The notes under the pieces are model-generated. The model did not search any database. It was not told the DNA's origin and saw only the letters and a list, made by a program, of their open reading frames with translations. Both the position numbers and the translations under genes were made by a program. Below, one piece after another: positions 48,961-63,900 of a stretch of DNA of 64,000 nt. The stretch is from Gavia stellata (lineage: Eukaryota; Chordata; Aves; Gaviiformes; Gaviidae): NCBI RefSeq assembly GCF_030936135.1, contig NC_082637.1, forward strand, positions 42,667,821 to 42,731,820, in the 5' to 3' direction. Every line of letters starts with the position of its first letter. The first letter of the stretch is position 1.

Positions 48961-51900
48961 GTAGGGGGCTGCCGCGCCGCGGGGGCATGCGCCGCCCGGC
49001 TCGGCTGCGCTGGGGAGCCGCCCGCCGACCTGCCTGCCCGCCGCTGCCCTCAGCAGTCCCGCGGCGCCTCCCTCCTGCCCGCCCGGGCGGGCTCGGGGCC
49101 GCCCTGGCGCCCGCGCAAGGGAGGAGCCCGGGGCTGTGTACCCCGGGCGTCCGGCCGGGCCGGGCCGGGCCGGGCCGTGCCATGCCACACCCACCGCGGC
49201 GCTGGGCTGCCTGCCCGGCAGCTCTGCCGCCGCTCCACCTGCTCGGCAGCTTAAAAATAGTCGTGGGGGCGGGCGGACTGGGGAGGAGGTGTCGGTGGGG
49301 GGCGTGGAGCAGCTGGTGGCGGTTGCGGCAAGCGGGGGGCGGCGGGGGAGGCGGCCGCGGGGCCGGGAGGTGCTGCGAAACCAGGGAGGCGAAAATGCTG
49401 GAGGTGTATGAGTGTCCGCTTAGGTTTTCTTTTTCCCAGTGAGCTGCCCTTGCTGCCTTCTCCTGGCCGGGGACTTGGCTTGGCTGGGGAGCTGGCGGGT
49501 GTCGGGATCCGCGCGGTGCTTACGGCACTGGCGGGAAGTTTGGGGAGGGCTGGGCGGGCAGCTGGGGCCGCCGCCGGCCGGGAGCCTGGCCCGGCTCCCA
49601 GTGGATGCGAAACTGAACTGACTTACTGACTTTTGCCCTGCCCGGAAATAAGAAACCGAAAATAAACACCTGGGGTTTTGGTGGCGTTTTAGTGCCAGTG
49701 GTGTGCTGGAGGAAGTCGGTAGCCTCTCTGAAAACAGCAGTGACATGCCATTTTTTTTTGGTGCTGTCATCTGTAGGTCTAGAATAGTTGTCATGTTTCG
49801 TTTTTCTAACATTAAAGAATTAGGAACAGAGTTTGTCTTAGGTGCTTGCACAGACCGTGACCAGCTGTGCCAGGCGAGGTAAGCAGTAGTCTGTAGAAGT
49901 AAATTAGCATGCCAGTTCTGAAGGGAGGAAAGTATTCTCTTTGAATGTGCTGTGCTGAGTAATGTATGTACAAGAAAAGAGCAACAAAGGTCTTTCTCTC
50001 CAGTATGTCTGGACAAAGTAAGGTAGCATAAGAAAAGTAAGACGCATACAATTAACAGGTGCATGTGCAGTGACCACTCCTAGCTCGGTTTTGAGTGTGC
50101 ATTCCAGGTGTCTGCAGCATCAGCAAAAGCAAACACAGAGGCACAGGTTTTTTTAAAAGAGTATTCCTATGTCTGCAGTTGTGAAGCATCCCCGAGGTAT
50201 TCCCTACCTACAGTTCCATTCTTAGGTACTGGTACATAAATGAATCAGATTTTGAAAGCTTTTCCTGGAGTTTTTTTTGCATCCTGGACACTTTTGTTTC
50301 ATGCTTCTATTTTCTGAAATGGCATCCTTACTCCTTACTTGATTTTAGTTCTGCACTAATTTTGATTCCACTAGTGAAGTAGTTTGTAGGGTCTTTGTGA
50401 AGTTCAGTCTCTATATGGAGTCTTAGCACCTTAGCACTGCAACAGCACATGTAACTGCTGGAGAGAAAGTAGTAGCCCTTGATCTGTAGCAGTAAGGCCC
50501 CGTGTAGCATATTTATTACAGATTATGCGTGTCTTATTTGAGAGGATTGAGTTATTGCAACTTCCAGCAAAAATGTGTCAAAGTAATTGTTTGATTTTTG
50601 TACTTAAGAGGTTCTTCAGTTATCATAGTTTCTTCTTTGTATTCAAAGAAGGTAAGCAAAATATTTAATGTACAACATGGAACATTCTGTAAATGTTTTG
50701 GGCAATGTTTATACATTACAAAAAGGTAAAAGCTTATTTTTCCAGCTCTGTAGATTGCTGGTGGTTACTCTTGGCAGCTTATGCTTCTATGAGGCAACTC
50801 TTACCAGATTAGGTGCATATTAGTGCTCTCACTTTAAAAAAAAAAACCCAAACCTAAATAGATATCACTGATTTTTACTTTGGAGTTTTGATATTCAGCT
50901 GTCATATTTTTTAGGTATGTGGAACTTGATTTTGGAATTTTTCTATGACTTCCTCTTCAAGTAGTTTTAACATTTTAGAGGCTTTAGTATATTTTTTCTT
51001 TAAATTGAATTCCTTTTTCATCAGTACAGTGTCTTTGTTCTAGAATAAAGTTAGTTTTTCCTCTACATAGCCTGTTTACTGGCTTAGCGTGAAAATGGAT
51101 ATATGAAGCTACATCTTGTTCTGAGATGCCCAGAACTGCTACTCTGTAGCATTGTTGAAGCATCACCTGTAGAGGTTTATTTTTTCCTGGTCTACTGCAT
51201 GACGCTTTCGGTTGTATGTGCACCTTAAACTATGTTTAGTAATGTGTACATCTGCAACATTTCTTTCACTCCAAAGATCTTGGAGGACCTACAAATTGCA
51301 TTCCTCTAACCAAAAGGCAGTAGCTATTAGTAGTTATAGCAGTAGACTAGTGTCTTTATATGGAGGCCATCATTGATTTGTAGATCCCTACACTCACAGT
51401 ATGTCTAAAAGTCTACTGATTATTGGCTTCCTAATTACTGGAATTGTGGAACTAAATTTTTTTTTTTAGAAAAATAGTACTTTTTTTTGGTCTTCATGTT
51501 TTGTGTAAGCTTAATTCTTTTTAAGGCTTGTCTGCATGCTCTGAAATGGTTTCATTACACCTATGTGTTTTCATACAGTGTCTGTCTTAAGTATGTGTTG
51601 TGATAAATTTGCCACATTTTACATAAATCATGTAATCTGAATGGATTTAGGACAACTTAATTTCAAATATCTTAGTAGTGACTAAAAGGACAGTTTTTCT
51701 CCTTGTAACAAATGGCCAGTGCTTTTGGGATGCTGTAGCACTGCACAGGTGCTATATATGTGTAGCTTAAATTTTAAAAAGCCTATACTATTTTTGTCTC
51801 TGAATGATTAAATACCCAAGGGAGGTTTTCTTTTTAGACGCTGTAATGAACAAGTTTTGTCCTTGTGATATTTTGTAGCTAGCCTGTTTGGGTTAAGACT

Positions 51901-54900
51901 GGTAACCTGTTGGTAGGCTCTGGATATATGTATAAAAACTAACTTTATATAGTTTAATCTTCTGTGAATTTGGGAGCTGTATTAATGACTTTTTAATGAA
52001 TATGCTTAACATTAATTTCAGTTTTGCCTAATGAGAGAATTCAGTATGCCATATTAAAACAATACAGATTCAATCCGGGTAGCAAAACTGTGTGATGACA
52101 CTGCTCCAAACAACATACATGAACACAGTAGTAACTATAGAAATGTTTTTCAACGTGGTTTTTTTTGTTTTTTTTTTTTTCCTGTTAAAAAAACCCCTCA
52201 GATTGAAGGGTAAAAATGCAAACTGTCTCAGTACTAAAGAAAGATGGGATGTCTGGAAACAGACTCATGGCTGAGAGACTTGCAAGAACTGAATGACCTG
52301 AAATATAAAAGGCAATACAGAGAGGAGAATGTGGGATGACTTATAAAAATAAAAAAGGTAATTTCAACATGAAAGGCCAAGGCTTGGAAAAGAATGTAAT
52401 GGGGAAGGAAATCATATTCTTTAAGAAGTCCATTAGTATTAAGCAAAATAAAAAGTTACTGTGTTAGGCAGCCATGGATGATGATGGATGATGCTAGGAA
52501 GGACAGTGTTTTCAACCTTTTCTTGTTTCGGTCTTCACTTGAAAAGATAGTTTCGATGAGCTGTGTTAACAAATGTCTAAGTACTTGGCTTAGAAAAACA
52601 GGCTAGATGAGTATTTAGGTAAGTTAGATAATTTTGAACAGTCTAGATCTAATAAAGTTATACTTCAATACATGAAGAAATGACTGAAGCAATGTGAGAT
52701 GTTGACAGTTACCTCTGAGAAGTGAAGTGTGGTTGAGGTTTCCAGACACTATGAGAGACCAAACAATTCTTTCACCAAGGTCCGTGTTGCCACTGTTTTC
52801 TTTTGGCTGGATCTAAATAACTTTTCATTCAGTGTCTTGATTAGACCCACTCAACGGCCTTTTAAAATACTGAATTATCTATTGACTTGGCACACCTACT
52901 TATTAGATAATGTCTCAAACGTATCTTACTTAACACAACTTGTTATTTGAATAGCTGGCATCTCTTACTGGGGCAGCTACATTAGTAGGATGATGTAGGC
53001 AGGTAATTGACACAAGTTTGTGAGCACACAAGCACTTTTTAGCTACTTTTTTTCTGGCTACAGCTATTATTCTAATAAAAGACTACTTCTTTTACATACC
53101 TTTCCTTGTCTAGGTATAGCAGCTGCAAGGGTGTAGCAGGTGCAATCCCCCCCTTACATATTAGTAATTTGAATTGACTGAGGAATGAAGGTTATCTAGT
53201 AGTTTCTGCTGCCTTTCATGACCTATTTTACAATAAATGTCAGTAGTGGAGGTATTTGGCAGACACTCAGATTCTCAAAGACTTACAGCTTGTCTCCAGA
53301 AGGTATGCTTAAACAGGAATAATTAACAGCACAAACACAAATGGGAAATGACTGGCAAAGGCAGCAGTTTGTGTAAAGTGATCAAAGGGGTTCACAAGCT
53401 GACAATGCTGTTGCTAAAAAGCAGAAATTCTGTTAAAATATGTGAGCAGGAATGTTGGGTACTGGTCAGATACCAGCTGAGATATCTTCAGTTTCTGATG
53501 CCTATCATCTTTCATCTCTGCATGTTTAACCCTAGATATTTATACAACTTCAACTACTTGTATATAGTTTTCAAGGTTCCTTAGTTGGGCAATTTTTAAC
53601 CCATCAAATGGGGTTTTATCTGGATATGTTTCTGTTGTCAAAACAAAGAAACATCCAATTTCCCCCAAAGGGGGACACCCCCCCCCCCCAAACCACCAAC
53701 AAAACCAAACAACCAAATCTTGCTGTATTTTGAAATTCTTGCAATTAAAATCCATTGGCAGTGCTCCAAGACAGTAAAATTCAGTAGCTGTGTTATGTCC
53801 TGTAACAGGCCTTTGTTCCCTGATTTTCCTGCTTCTGTTTGTGAGGGATTTTTTTTTTCTCATTTTTTTTTCCCCTGTAGCAGAACAGTCAGGATTCAGT
53901 GCTATTGCACTTGGAGCTATGTTTCATTGCAAGTGAAAGAGCTGAGTGTGATAGAGACTAAAATTTTGGCAATGAAGGGGAATACTGACATGATCAGTTA
54001 CTGCATTTTGTATCGTGTTAAAATTGGTTGCCAGGTGAGATGTGGTAACTTTGGAAATAGTTCATGTTTACTTGCAGGAATGTTTAGTTTCATCTCTTTC
54101 TTGCACTCTCGCTCAAGTATAGGAAAAAGAAAGGTTCCATAAATGTACAAAACATAGCACTTCAGTACTAGCCGTTTGTATGTTTTGATAATTCATTCGC
54201 TGTGGTCAGACCCTCAGTCAAGGTTTTCATAAGTAGGCTGTGATATTTCAGTGAATGTGTTTCAGTATTTTTATACTAAAATTGAGACGATTGAAGTTTT
54301 ACTAATTTTCATCTCTTTCTATTTATGATTTCAACTGAAAACCTTTAAACTTATTAATTATAAAATCTGAAGTATAGAAAAAATGGTGAAGAATTATTTA
54401 CCCCACTTCCCAATCCCAACATTTCAGGTAGAATTGTCAAAGCCTTCTTGTTTGAAACAGTATTGATACCATGTTTATTCTCTGCAATTATGATGTGCTG
54501 AGGTAAAATGAGCTATAGTTCTCCGTCACAAGATCTTGTTTGCAAGTGCTTGAGGTAATAATCCTTGCTCACTTTGCAGTACCTTGTTTTTAGAAGCATT
54601 AGGGCTGCCAAATTATTGCAGCCTCAATACCATGCCTCAGCTGAAATGTGGCATGTGCCAAATGCTTGATAAATGAGAGGTAATGTTTACTTAGCTGACA
54701 GTGAAAGTGAAAGAAACTAAACCCAGTTAAACTACTTCATGTGTCAAGTAGTCTTAGAGTTCGCCTGTAAACATTTTTACCATGGCTCAACTGACATGCA
54801 AAAATAGCATGTCATGCATGGTAACTTGGTTACAAACCTGAACCTTTGCTCTGGATACCATTAGAATTACCTGCTGTGAATACAGTTACAGGTAGTGATG

Positions 54901-57900
54901 TCTTCTTGGAGAAGCAAATTTTTTTTTTTTTTTGGTATGTCTCTCATATAATGAAACTTTCACCAACGACTGTTAAAATGGTCAGTGCAGGGTAAGCTTT
55001 ATCAGGGAATAAATTTAGAGTAGAATGAAACCCAATGGAGTATAAAAACTGTCACCTTGTTGTTACCTACAAAGACTATGTAGACTAGTTACAGATACTA
55101 GAGGCACAATAGACTACTGCTGGGAGTGCTTTCATTGACTTTTTTTTTTTCTCCCTTTCTCATGTTCCTGTCAATATGTGTATATTGTAAGGCTTAAAAG
55201 CAAAACCACCACCTCTCAAAAAAAATCCTTCTGCATGTAGTATTTCTTTGGAGAGGTTGATGATAGCACATGTCAGATGTATAGATTTCTCCTGGAAAGT
55301 GATAATAGATTGTTGCAATGACTAAATTAAATCATTAAAAACTTCATAGATTTTGCAAGGACTACAAGATGGATGGATTAGTTTACCTGACCAGCTTTTC
55401 CACAGCAGTTCAAGAACTTGAGCCAACTGTTCTAATGAATGCATTTTTGAGATTAGGGTCTGGTTTCTGAGAATTGATGGTACTTTGAACAGAACAGTAG
55501 TCTAATGCCATCAGCACTATATAATTGCAAGAATATTTCTTGCAGTTGGAGCTTCTGTCTCCCCATATATCTGGCCATTTCTAACTTGCGTCCCCAAAAG
55601 GAAAGCATTATTGAGTCAATCAAATCTTCATTGGCAGTCTCACGTCGTATTCCTTTCCAGGCCTGTAATCTGTTTCTGGTTTCCTGAGTCTCATTTATGC
55701 CCCCACTCAGCTGTATCAGGTGTCTGTTCCATGTGCATGTGTTAACACTATACAACTAATTTGAAGGTAGTCATTGCAGGTGTTCCATCTTTCTTGTAGA
55801 ATTTGCAGAAGACATTGTTTCAGACTATGTGCATATTTTTAAGTTATGAGTTTCCTGCTCCCTTCCAATGTTCCTTTGTTATGGCAAGTGTCTAATGTCA
55901 AATACGTTGTAAAAACAGATCTTGCAATTCAAATTTTCTTTGTTTACAGGGTACTGAATTTATTGTTGCCTTAAGACATTCAGAAATTAAGTTTACTGAA
56001 ATGCTTCCTGTGAACTTTTATCCTATAAATATAACTTGCAAATGCAAGATCTTTTGAGGGCTAAAAATTCACTCTAAATTTAATGTTGCTAGATTTCCAC
56101 AAGCATAGGAAGCAGATGGTCAAGGAAAAAGAGGCAAACTTTTAGATTCAAAATGGGTCCTTACAAAATATGACAGGAATTTCCAACATTTTTACTTTGA
56201 GGATTCTTAGGTTCTTTTCCATGGACACGCAAGCTCCATGAGAAATTCTCAGATATTATTTTGTAACATGAATGAACAGTGTGTTCTTAATCATCTTTCA
56301 TGGGTATTTAAGGTGTAGGTTGTGGTTATCTTCTACAGCAAAGAGTTGAAGAACCACAGGTCAGGAACCACAGACTCAGACTTTGGGATGGTCAGCGTGC
56401 ACCACTACTACTTTGCTTATTGTGGTTTTACTTACTGGCTTCTTTGCTTTTAGGAGCTGTAGCACTGAAGAATCTTGAAATAAAAGAAAATGCATTGGTA
56501 AGTTATTGAAAATAAAAATAAAAGTGTTGCAAAAACGATTCTTGAACAATGTTTTGGGTTGTGTGCACTTTTTTTGGTTCTTATTTTGGGATATACTGTC
56601 TTTTAAGTGAAAAAGTACTGTTTTGTTTTCTCCGCGCTTGTGCGAGTTGTCTAATTTGAGATTAAATTTAAAGGTGAAGGTGTATGCTGGCTTCATTTAG
56701 CTTTTTCTTTTTGTTCAACAACAAAACTCTCAGCAAGTGCTAAAAGAACGTGTTTTGATCAAAAGCAATACTGAAAGACCTTTTCTCTATAGATCATGAA
56801 GCTAGAAAATTGCTTTTGGTAATGTATTTAGCCTAGCATGGCTTAACAGTTTAAACCAGTAACTAAATGCTTGCTTGTTCCATTATATTGAATGGGTTTT
56901 TTTTCAGTGGTTGAAAGGTAAATCTGTTGCTAATGTTATCATCATCTTTTTCCTATATGGGAACATTTTACAAGTTGCTGAAATGAGCTTAAATGTTCTA
57001 AAACACTTTCTTTCAGAGTCAGCTGGATGTACCATTTAAAGTTAAAGCAGGACATATTGGTAAGTTACATTTATTATACACCAATGCAGGAGTTACTAAA
57101 CATGCTACTTTACCTTGCAAGTGGCTCTAGGCATCCTAAGCAAGTTAATTTTCCTGGTTTCCTTGATTTGCATGCTTTGTACACTCTGAAGTTTGTCTTT
57201 TCAGAAAAGAACTGTTGAAGAAGCTCTTTTTCTTGAGCTGAGATGGTAAAGTTAAAATATACTGGAGTCTAGTGTAATCAATTCAATATTAATGAGAAAA
57301 GAACCCAACACAGCAAAGTTGAGCAACCGAGCAGGACTGCATCTCATTCCTTGTCTTAGCAAGACTCCATAACTGATTTTTGCCTCCCACTTCCCTTTCT
57401 ATACTCCTTTCCTGTTTTCGCTAATGTGAAAAGTTTTCTCATTGCAAGTTGACTGTCCTGTAAAAGTTAGTGTTTTTTTAAAGAAAACTAAATCTAAAGC
57501 CATTATGTTTTCCTTAAATCTACCCTGGAAGTATATGTTTTCCTGTGACTGATTTCATAGTTTATTAAAATCGGCACTTGTGTGAAGAATGAGAGATGCT
57601 GTAACCTCAGGGTCCCCATGTTCACAAAATAGGCACACTAGTTTAAGACTCTTCCACTGAAAAAGAAAGAAAAATACATATTTAAAAAATTCCGGTTTGG
57701 GGAGTATTAAGCTGACTGATCACATATGAGCTGCCCATGCTTGTCTTGTTTATGAGGGTGCTGCAGTCGATTTGCAAGGAGGGGGAGGTTGCTGTTGGGA
57801 AGAAGGAATATCATTCAAGGGTGTAAGGAGAGGACCTGTAGCCTTACTAGTTCTGCTCATGGAAAAACTTGCCTCATGTTCATTTGTGTGCTGTATAACA

Positions 57901-60900
57901 CAAACAACCCAAAGGACATGTACCTCAGATAAGCTGTTTTTTCTGTCCAATATAATAATTGCTCAGAGATTTGTGGTTAATGTTGATTATCTTTCTAATA
58001 TTTTTTTTTTCCAGTCAACTGTTTAACTGTATACCTCAAGCTTTTCCTTTGTGTTTGTAGGTCAACTTAACCTACAGATTCCATGGCAAAACCTTTATAC
58101 TCAACCTGTTGAGGCGGTTCTTGATGGAGTTTATTTGCTTATTGTGCCCACAGCCAGTAAGTTAATGTAGAGAAAAAAGTGACTATAGATTGGTGGGTTT
58201 CAGAAGTATCTAGAATGGGTTGATACTGTTTTCATGAGCTTTATTCCTAGTAGATACTCCTACCAAATACAATTAGATAATGGGAATGGGGTGTCTTTCA
58301 GTAGTTTATATTTAGTCACCTAATTTTTTGCTGTTATGTGAAAATTACTGCTTTACAAAATTACAAAATGTGAAAATTACTGCTTTTGAAACAGCATCTT
58401 CCAAAAATATGTAAGGTTTTTTGTATCATACCTTTTTACATTGTGTATTTAGGCATAAAATATGATGCTGAAAAAGAAGCCAGGCAGCTCTTGGAGGCAA
58501 GACAAAGGGAATTGCAAAGGATAGAGGAAGCAAAGCAGAAAATAGCTGACCAAGGTAAGAGTGGGAAAAACTAATGAAAGTGATGGTATTTCTTTCTTTG
58601 GTTTACAATGCTGGATTTGTCACTTAAAGTGATTTAGATTCTTGTTTTCCTCTTGATACTTAAAAAATTATTAGTTACAGATTTTTAAATGTAGCTGCCA
58701 TCAATATTGCAGAACAGGGATCCTGAAAATAAAAAGGTTCAAACATTGATGTGATCTGATATAAAGAAGGCTTTTGAAGTATTGCTTGCCTATGTCATAT
58801 GTTGCCTGACATTTTCTTTCCTTTTCTTTCATAAGAAACAATTTAACTTTGTTTCCAGTAGCAAAGAATTTTTATGGTTACGCCTTTTTAAAGATTCTCG
58901 TTACTTTGTTTGATACATGTTAAGTCTTATAATCTTAAATTCAACTTCTGGTACTTTCAAGAAATATGTATTGGCCACCTTAAGTATCAGTGGGTACAAG
59001 TCATACTTTTGAACAACCTGATACTTCATGCACTAGGTAGTAAAGCTGAAACTGTCTAGTCTGAGGATATAAATGTTAACAGATTATACCAAAAGGACAT
59101 GTTTTTATACAACTAGACTACAATGTAATAGAAAATTTAAATATCTTATAATACAACCTTTATTATATTATTGTTTTCTCTAGTGTAGTTTTAAAAATAC
59201 TTTAATACAAACAAGATATTACATTCTTTTCCTTTAACGTAGATAAAGTAAAAGAAGAGAAACAAGACACTTTTGTAGAAAAACTAGTCACTCAGGTCAT
59301 CAAAAATCTTCAGGTGAAAATTTCCAACATCCATATTCGCTATGAAGATGATGTAAGTACTTTTGTATGTCTCAGCATAAGGGGTTGTGCACTGTAACAT
59401 GAAATTAGGAACCTGTTTGATTTCTTTTCTGCCCATTGCTTTCCATGTTGAGAGAATCCTGGTAAAGTTTTGGAAATTTCATAGTCTTTAAAAAAAAAGA
59501 AAAAAGAAAACTGATAAAAAGCTTGTACCGAAGCATAAAGATAAGCATATGGTTGGGTACAAAGAAGATATAGTTGTCAGATCTTTGCTATATATTTTTT
59601 TATTGGTTATGTACTTCCAAATCTGAATTTAGAGCATAAGGTAATCCTTTTTTTTGGTGTTTTCCCCCTGCTCTATTAGATCACAAATCGGAATAACCCC
59701 TTGTCATTTGGGATTTCACTTCAGAATCTAAGTTTGCAGGTAATTTTGTTTTTCATCTAAAAAACATGATGATGTATACTGATAGGTTAAGTTACGTTTT
59801 TGTGTATTATTGTGCTGTCTGGTAACATACTGTCTAATGAAAGTATACCTATAATCATGACCAGTGCACAATGGTAACTACTTGGTTTATCAAATCCAGC
59901 ATAAATATTGTGGTGGGGGTGCCATTAAAGACAAAATGCTAGCATTAAAACAGACCTTTGGGAGGAAATCCTTACTCTTCTGCCTGCTGCACTTTGTGGT
60001 TGCCAAGTACCAGACTTTGTGAAATTTGGGCTATTCAGAATGTATGAATATTTCACTGAAACTGCCATGAGACCCAAGAAAGGGAGTTACTACTTGATAT
60101 ATTGGGGATATATTCTTGTAGTGAGGAGCCCAAAACTGAACACAGTGTTCGAGGTGTGGCCTCACCAGTGCCAAGTACAGGGGCCCGATCACCTCCCTAC
60201 TCCTGCTGGCCACACTATTTCTGATACAGGCCAGGATGCCGTTGGCCGCCTTGGTCACCTGGGCACACCGCTGGCTCATGTTCATCGTACCGTCAACCAG
60301 CAGCTTCCGGTCCATTTTTGCCGGGTAGCTTTCCAGCCAGTCTTCCCCAAGCCTGTAGCATTGCATGACGTTGTTGTGACCCAAGTGCAGAACCCGGCAT
60401 TTGGCCTTATTAAACCTCATACAATTGGCCTGGGCCCATTGATCCAGCCTGTCCAACAGTAGTCATCATAGACTGCACACATTTTTTTTCTGGAAGACTA
60501 CCTAATAGCAGCAGTATGCAGATTCTGCTGAGTTGCTCTGATTCAGTAGCTTTTACTGTGCAACTGATAATCTTAAAGAAAATATATCTAAGTAAATGTT
60601 ACTTTCTTGAATGAAATAGTTGTCCTATGAACTCTTGTTCCTAGCACGTTGAAAGCTTTTTGCCAGCCCCTTCCCCTAAACAGTTTTGCATAATGAACAA
60701 AAACTTTGGAATTCTTTCTACTTCACTTTTGAAATGCGTATTAGTCTTGAAAAAGTATAATAGCATATAGTGTTTCTGTTGGGCTGAAACTAAGATGCTA
60801 CTTCCAGAATTATAAAAGAATTCTAGTCTCTGGTTTATGTCTTTCTAAAAAGCCTTCCTAAAAATAATATTGGTGTAAAGGAAAACAGTTTGCAATACTG

Positions 60901-63900
60901 AGAACAGAATTTTAAAGAATCTCTTGGTTCTTGTGTGCAGCTTGCCAGTCACTGCACGTACATGTCTATATTTTGGAGTGGGAAGTAGCCTTATCAAGTT
61001 TTCACTTAAAATAATGGCTTAATCATCTTAAATCAGAAGATGACATCCCATTATTTCAGTGGGATTTAATTACCATGATGTTCCTCTCTTTTTTCCTGGT
61101 TTGTTTCAGTGTTGATAAATTGTTGGTGTATGATAGATATTGGAATAACTTTCTTTAACTCTCATTTCAGACCTCAGATAAGAATTGGAATCCATGTTTA
61201 CATGATGAAACTGCCAAGTTGTTCTACAAGGTACAATATAAACTATAGGCTAAAGAAAGAATTGTTAATAAAACAGAGTTCCTTCCACAGAAAGTGAGAT
61301 CAAGAAAACATGTATCTGTATAGGCTCTAAAATAAAAAGATGCGTAGTCTGCAAGGAACATTCTGAATATTTTTATTCATCCAGTCTTTGTGAAATCCAA
61401 TTTATTAATCTAAAATGTTTAGGTATTCATGCATATGTTCTTTTGTATTTCAGCTTGTACGACTGGATAACCTTTTTGCTTACTGGAATGTGAAATCGGA
61501 GATGTTCTACCATGGTGGTTGTGATGAATCTTTGGTAAGTAAAGCATGAGATAATGTATCTAGTATTCTAGTTCATACTCTGAAGCATAGACCGTAATTC
61601 ACATTCAGTTCTGCTTCCATTTATGTCAATGTCTCAGAGAACTGTCTTGTTACTAATTACTTTTTTAGGAAAAATAGTAAATATTAAGGTTTTTATGTGA
61701 TGGAAGTAAAACACCCATCTGAGGTAGGTGAAGAAAAAAAAAGTCCTTTGCCAGTTACAAAATCATACACAATATATGGTCATGTTACTGTTCAGTGATT
61801 TTTATTACCTAAAAATAAGTCTTACTCTGTTTAAAACAGATTAATATTTTGAATTGTACTGTGTATCAGAGGGATATCTGAAACGTGTATTGAAATGCTA
61901 ACATTTTGTATTTTAAAACTTTATCATGAAATAAAAATGCAACTTATTTTTAACTCCATTGTGTATGTAGGTTAACTTAAAACAGGGAGTTGCCAGCCAC
62001 AATGTGATTCCAGAAGGTTATGATTTTGGTAAGTGGTATTTTATTTGTATTTGTAATATGCGTGTATACTTTATTTCTAATTTGTAATGCCTCTCAGAGG
62101 CTGCTACTTTCACTGTTACTCAAAAATCTTAGTAAGGAGTGCAGTTTATAGGGTTTTTTTTTTGTAGGAATAACTGGCTTTCTGACATTGAATACTGTAC
62201 CATATCTGTAGCCTTAAAAAGGCTTTGAGTAAAATATGAGTCTTGAGTCATGTGTCATTCTAATGGAACATCATACATAAATCCTCATTGTTCGCATCCA
62301 TTAATAATTCCTTATTTTAAGAAGTCTAGCAATAATATGTGTATTATCTAAGTTTTATGAATCGCATTGGTTTGAGTGACAGATTAATGTTTTTGAGGTC
62401 ACCTGCCTTATGTGAAGTGTATCTTTTTTCATTAGAGATGGAGACAGTAGTCACACAACTCTGAAACATCAACATTTTTGTTTTATTTCTTTTTAGTGTT
62501 GCTGTATTGCTTTGAGTGTTGCTTACTTTACTCCGAAAGTCACATTGGCTCCACTCAAACATGGTGATTGTTTGCTTTTCATTGTTTGGAGAATACGTGG
62601 GTTTTATTTCTCATGTGCACCTCTGTGATTGTTTAGTAACTGTTTACAAGGCAGAATGGCCTTTGAAGTGGCTTGCTCTCTAGCAAGCAAGTTCTCAGTT
62701 CACTATAGCCAGGGTTAAATAGGGTGCTGTTAGTTTTATGGGTTTTTCTTGCTGCCTTTGCCTGAAAGAGGAAGCCTTTTTTGTCTCTTTATTTGACTTC
62801 AGAGAATTATTTAGTAATTTCTTCTGATGTCTTACCTTTTTCAGTTGCTAGCCTTGACTCTCTTTACAAAATAAGTTTAAACATCTTTAGTTGTCTAAGT
62901 CTTTACATAGAAGTTCAAAATAGTTTTATGTAAAATTTCAGGATTCGGGATTTACACTTTTAAAATTCAGCAGTGCCATCACAGACACAGATATTTAAAG
63001 AACTACATCATGCTCATATTCTGTGGTAAAAAATTTCTCATTCTTTTAGAGCAACTCTTTTGATTGAGACCTTGCTAGAAAGGTAGTAAGCACAGAGTCT
63101 GCACAAAGTCATTTGATCTAAATGCAAACATAATACTTAGACATAGGAAGGATGAAAAATGAAATTTAAGAAGCAAAATACAGGAAGAAAATTAATAGAA
63201 ATGCTACCACATAAAATGTGTAGAATAAAAGAAAAGTAAGCTTTACAAGAAATACAGGGCTTAAGATGAAACAAAGGTAGATTGGTGTAAACATGGTTTC
63301 ATCTTGCAAAAATATCTGTTTCCACTTTTATGAACCTTTTGGTGAGTTTAGAATACTTGTTGTGTGGATTGTCTACTAGTATTTCTGTTGAAATCACAGA
63401 AATTTTATTTGATAAAATTACAATTTACACAAATTCAAGTAATATGCAAATTCTTATTGTTGGATCAATTGCTGAAACAGATGGAAAAATTGAACTAAAC
63501 ATCGCTTTTGAAGGCTATGTTGAATGCCTGTTGAACTCCACTGTTGGGAGTATAATTTATCAAACAGTGTAAAGCATTAGTAACATTAAAAAAAATTCTT
63601 ATGGAATAAGAGTTATTATAGTGAAATAAGTGCTATGTTTGAAACTATCTTGTACTATAAATAGCTTATATCATAGCAAAAAAATTAGATTTGTTGTACA
63701 TATAAACTATTAATTGAAACATCTGCCATGGAATACTGCATACAGGAAATCTTGTGAGAATGTTCTACAAATACTTGTTCCACAAATGTTGCCAGAATGA
63801 AACTGGAGATGGAGTATAGATTGTATTATATTTTAAGCTGTGTTGATGAAGTCTTCATGTTATGAAGTCTAACATTTTTAAATTAATAATCTGGCATAAA

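Larger units (their letters stand above)
48490..49620 (+). promoter_or_regulatory. VPS13A CpG island and promoter
   Basis: CpG-dense DNA begins abruptly near 48490 and runs through exon 1 into intron 1 to about 49620. Upstream of the start codon there are NRF1-like motifs (CCTGCGCACGGG near 48621, GCGCGTGCGCGC near 48648), GC boxes such as GGGGCGGAG and GGGCGGGGC, and no TATA box. This is the usual build of a broadly expressed housekeeping promoter. The start codon is embedded in CAAGATGG, a YY1-like core. Confidence 0.8.

Noticed and set aside
48382-49194. 270-codon minus-strand open frame over the VPS13A promoter
   Set aside because: Lies in a CpG island where stops are scarce; Arg/Pro/Ala/Gly-rich with no family similarity. 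An antisense non-coding RNA remains possible but is not shown by this frame.
63330-63572. 80-codon frame in VPS13A intron 10
   Set aside because: No acceptor or donor in phase and no VPS13A homology; VPS13A reads directly from exon 10 to exon 11.
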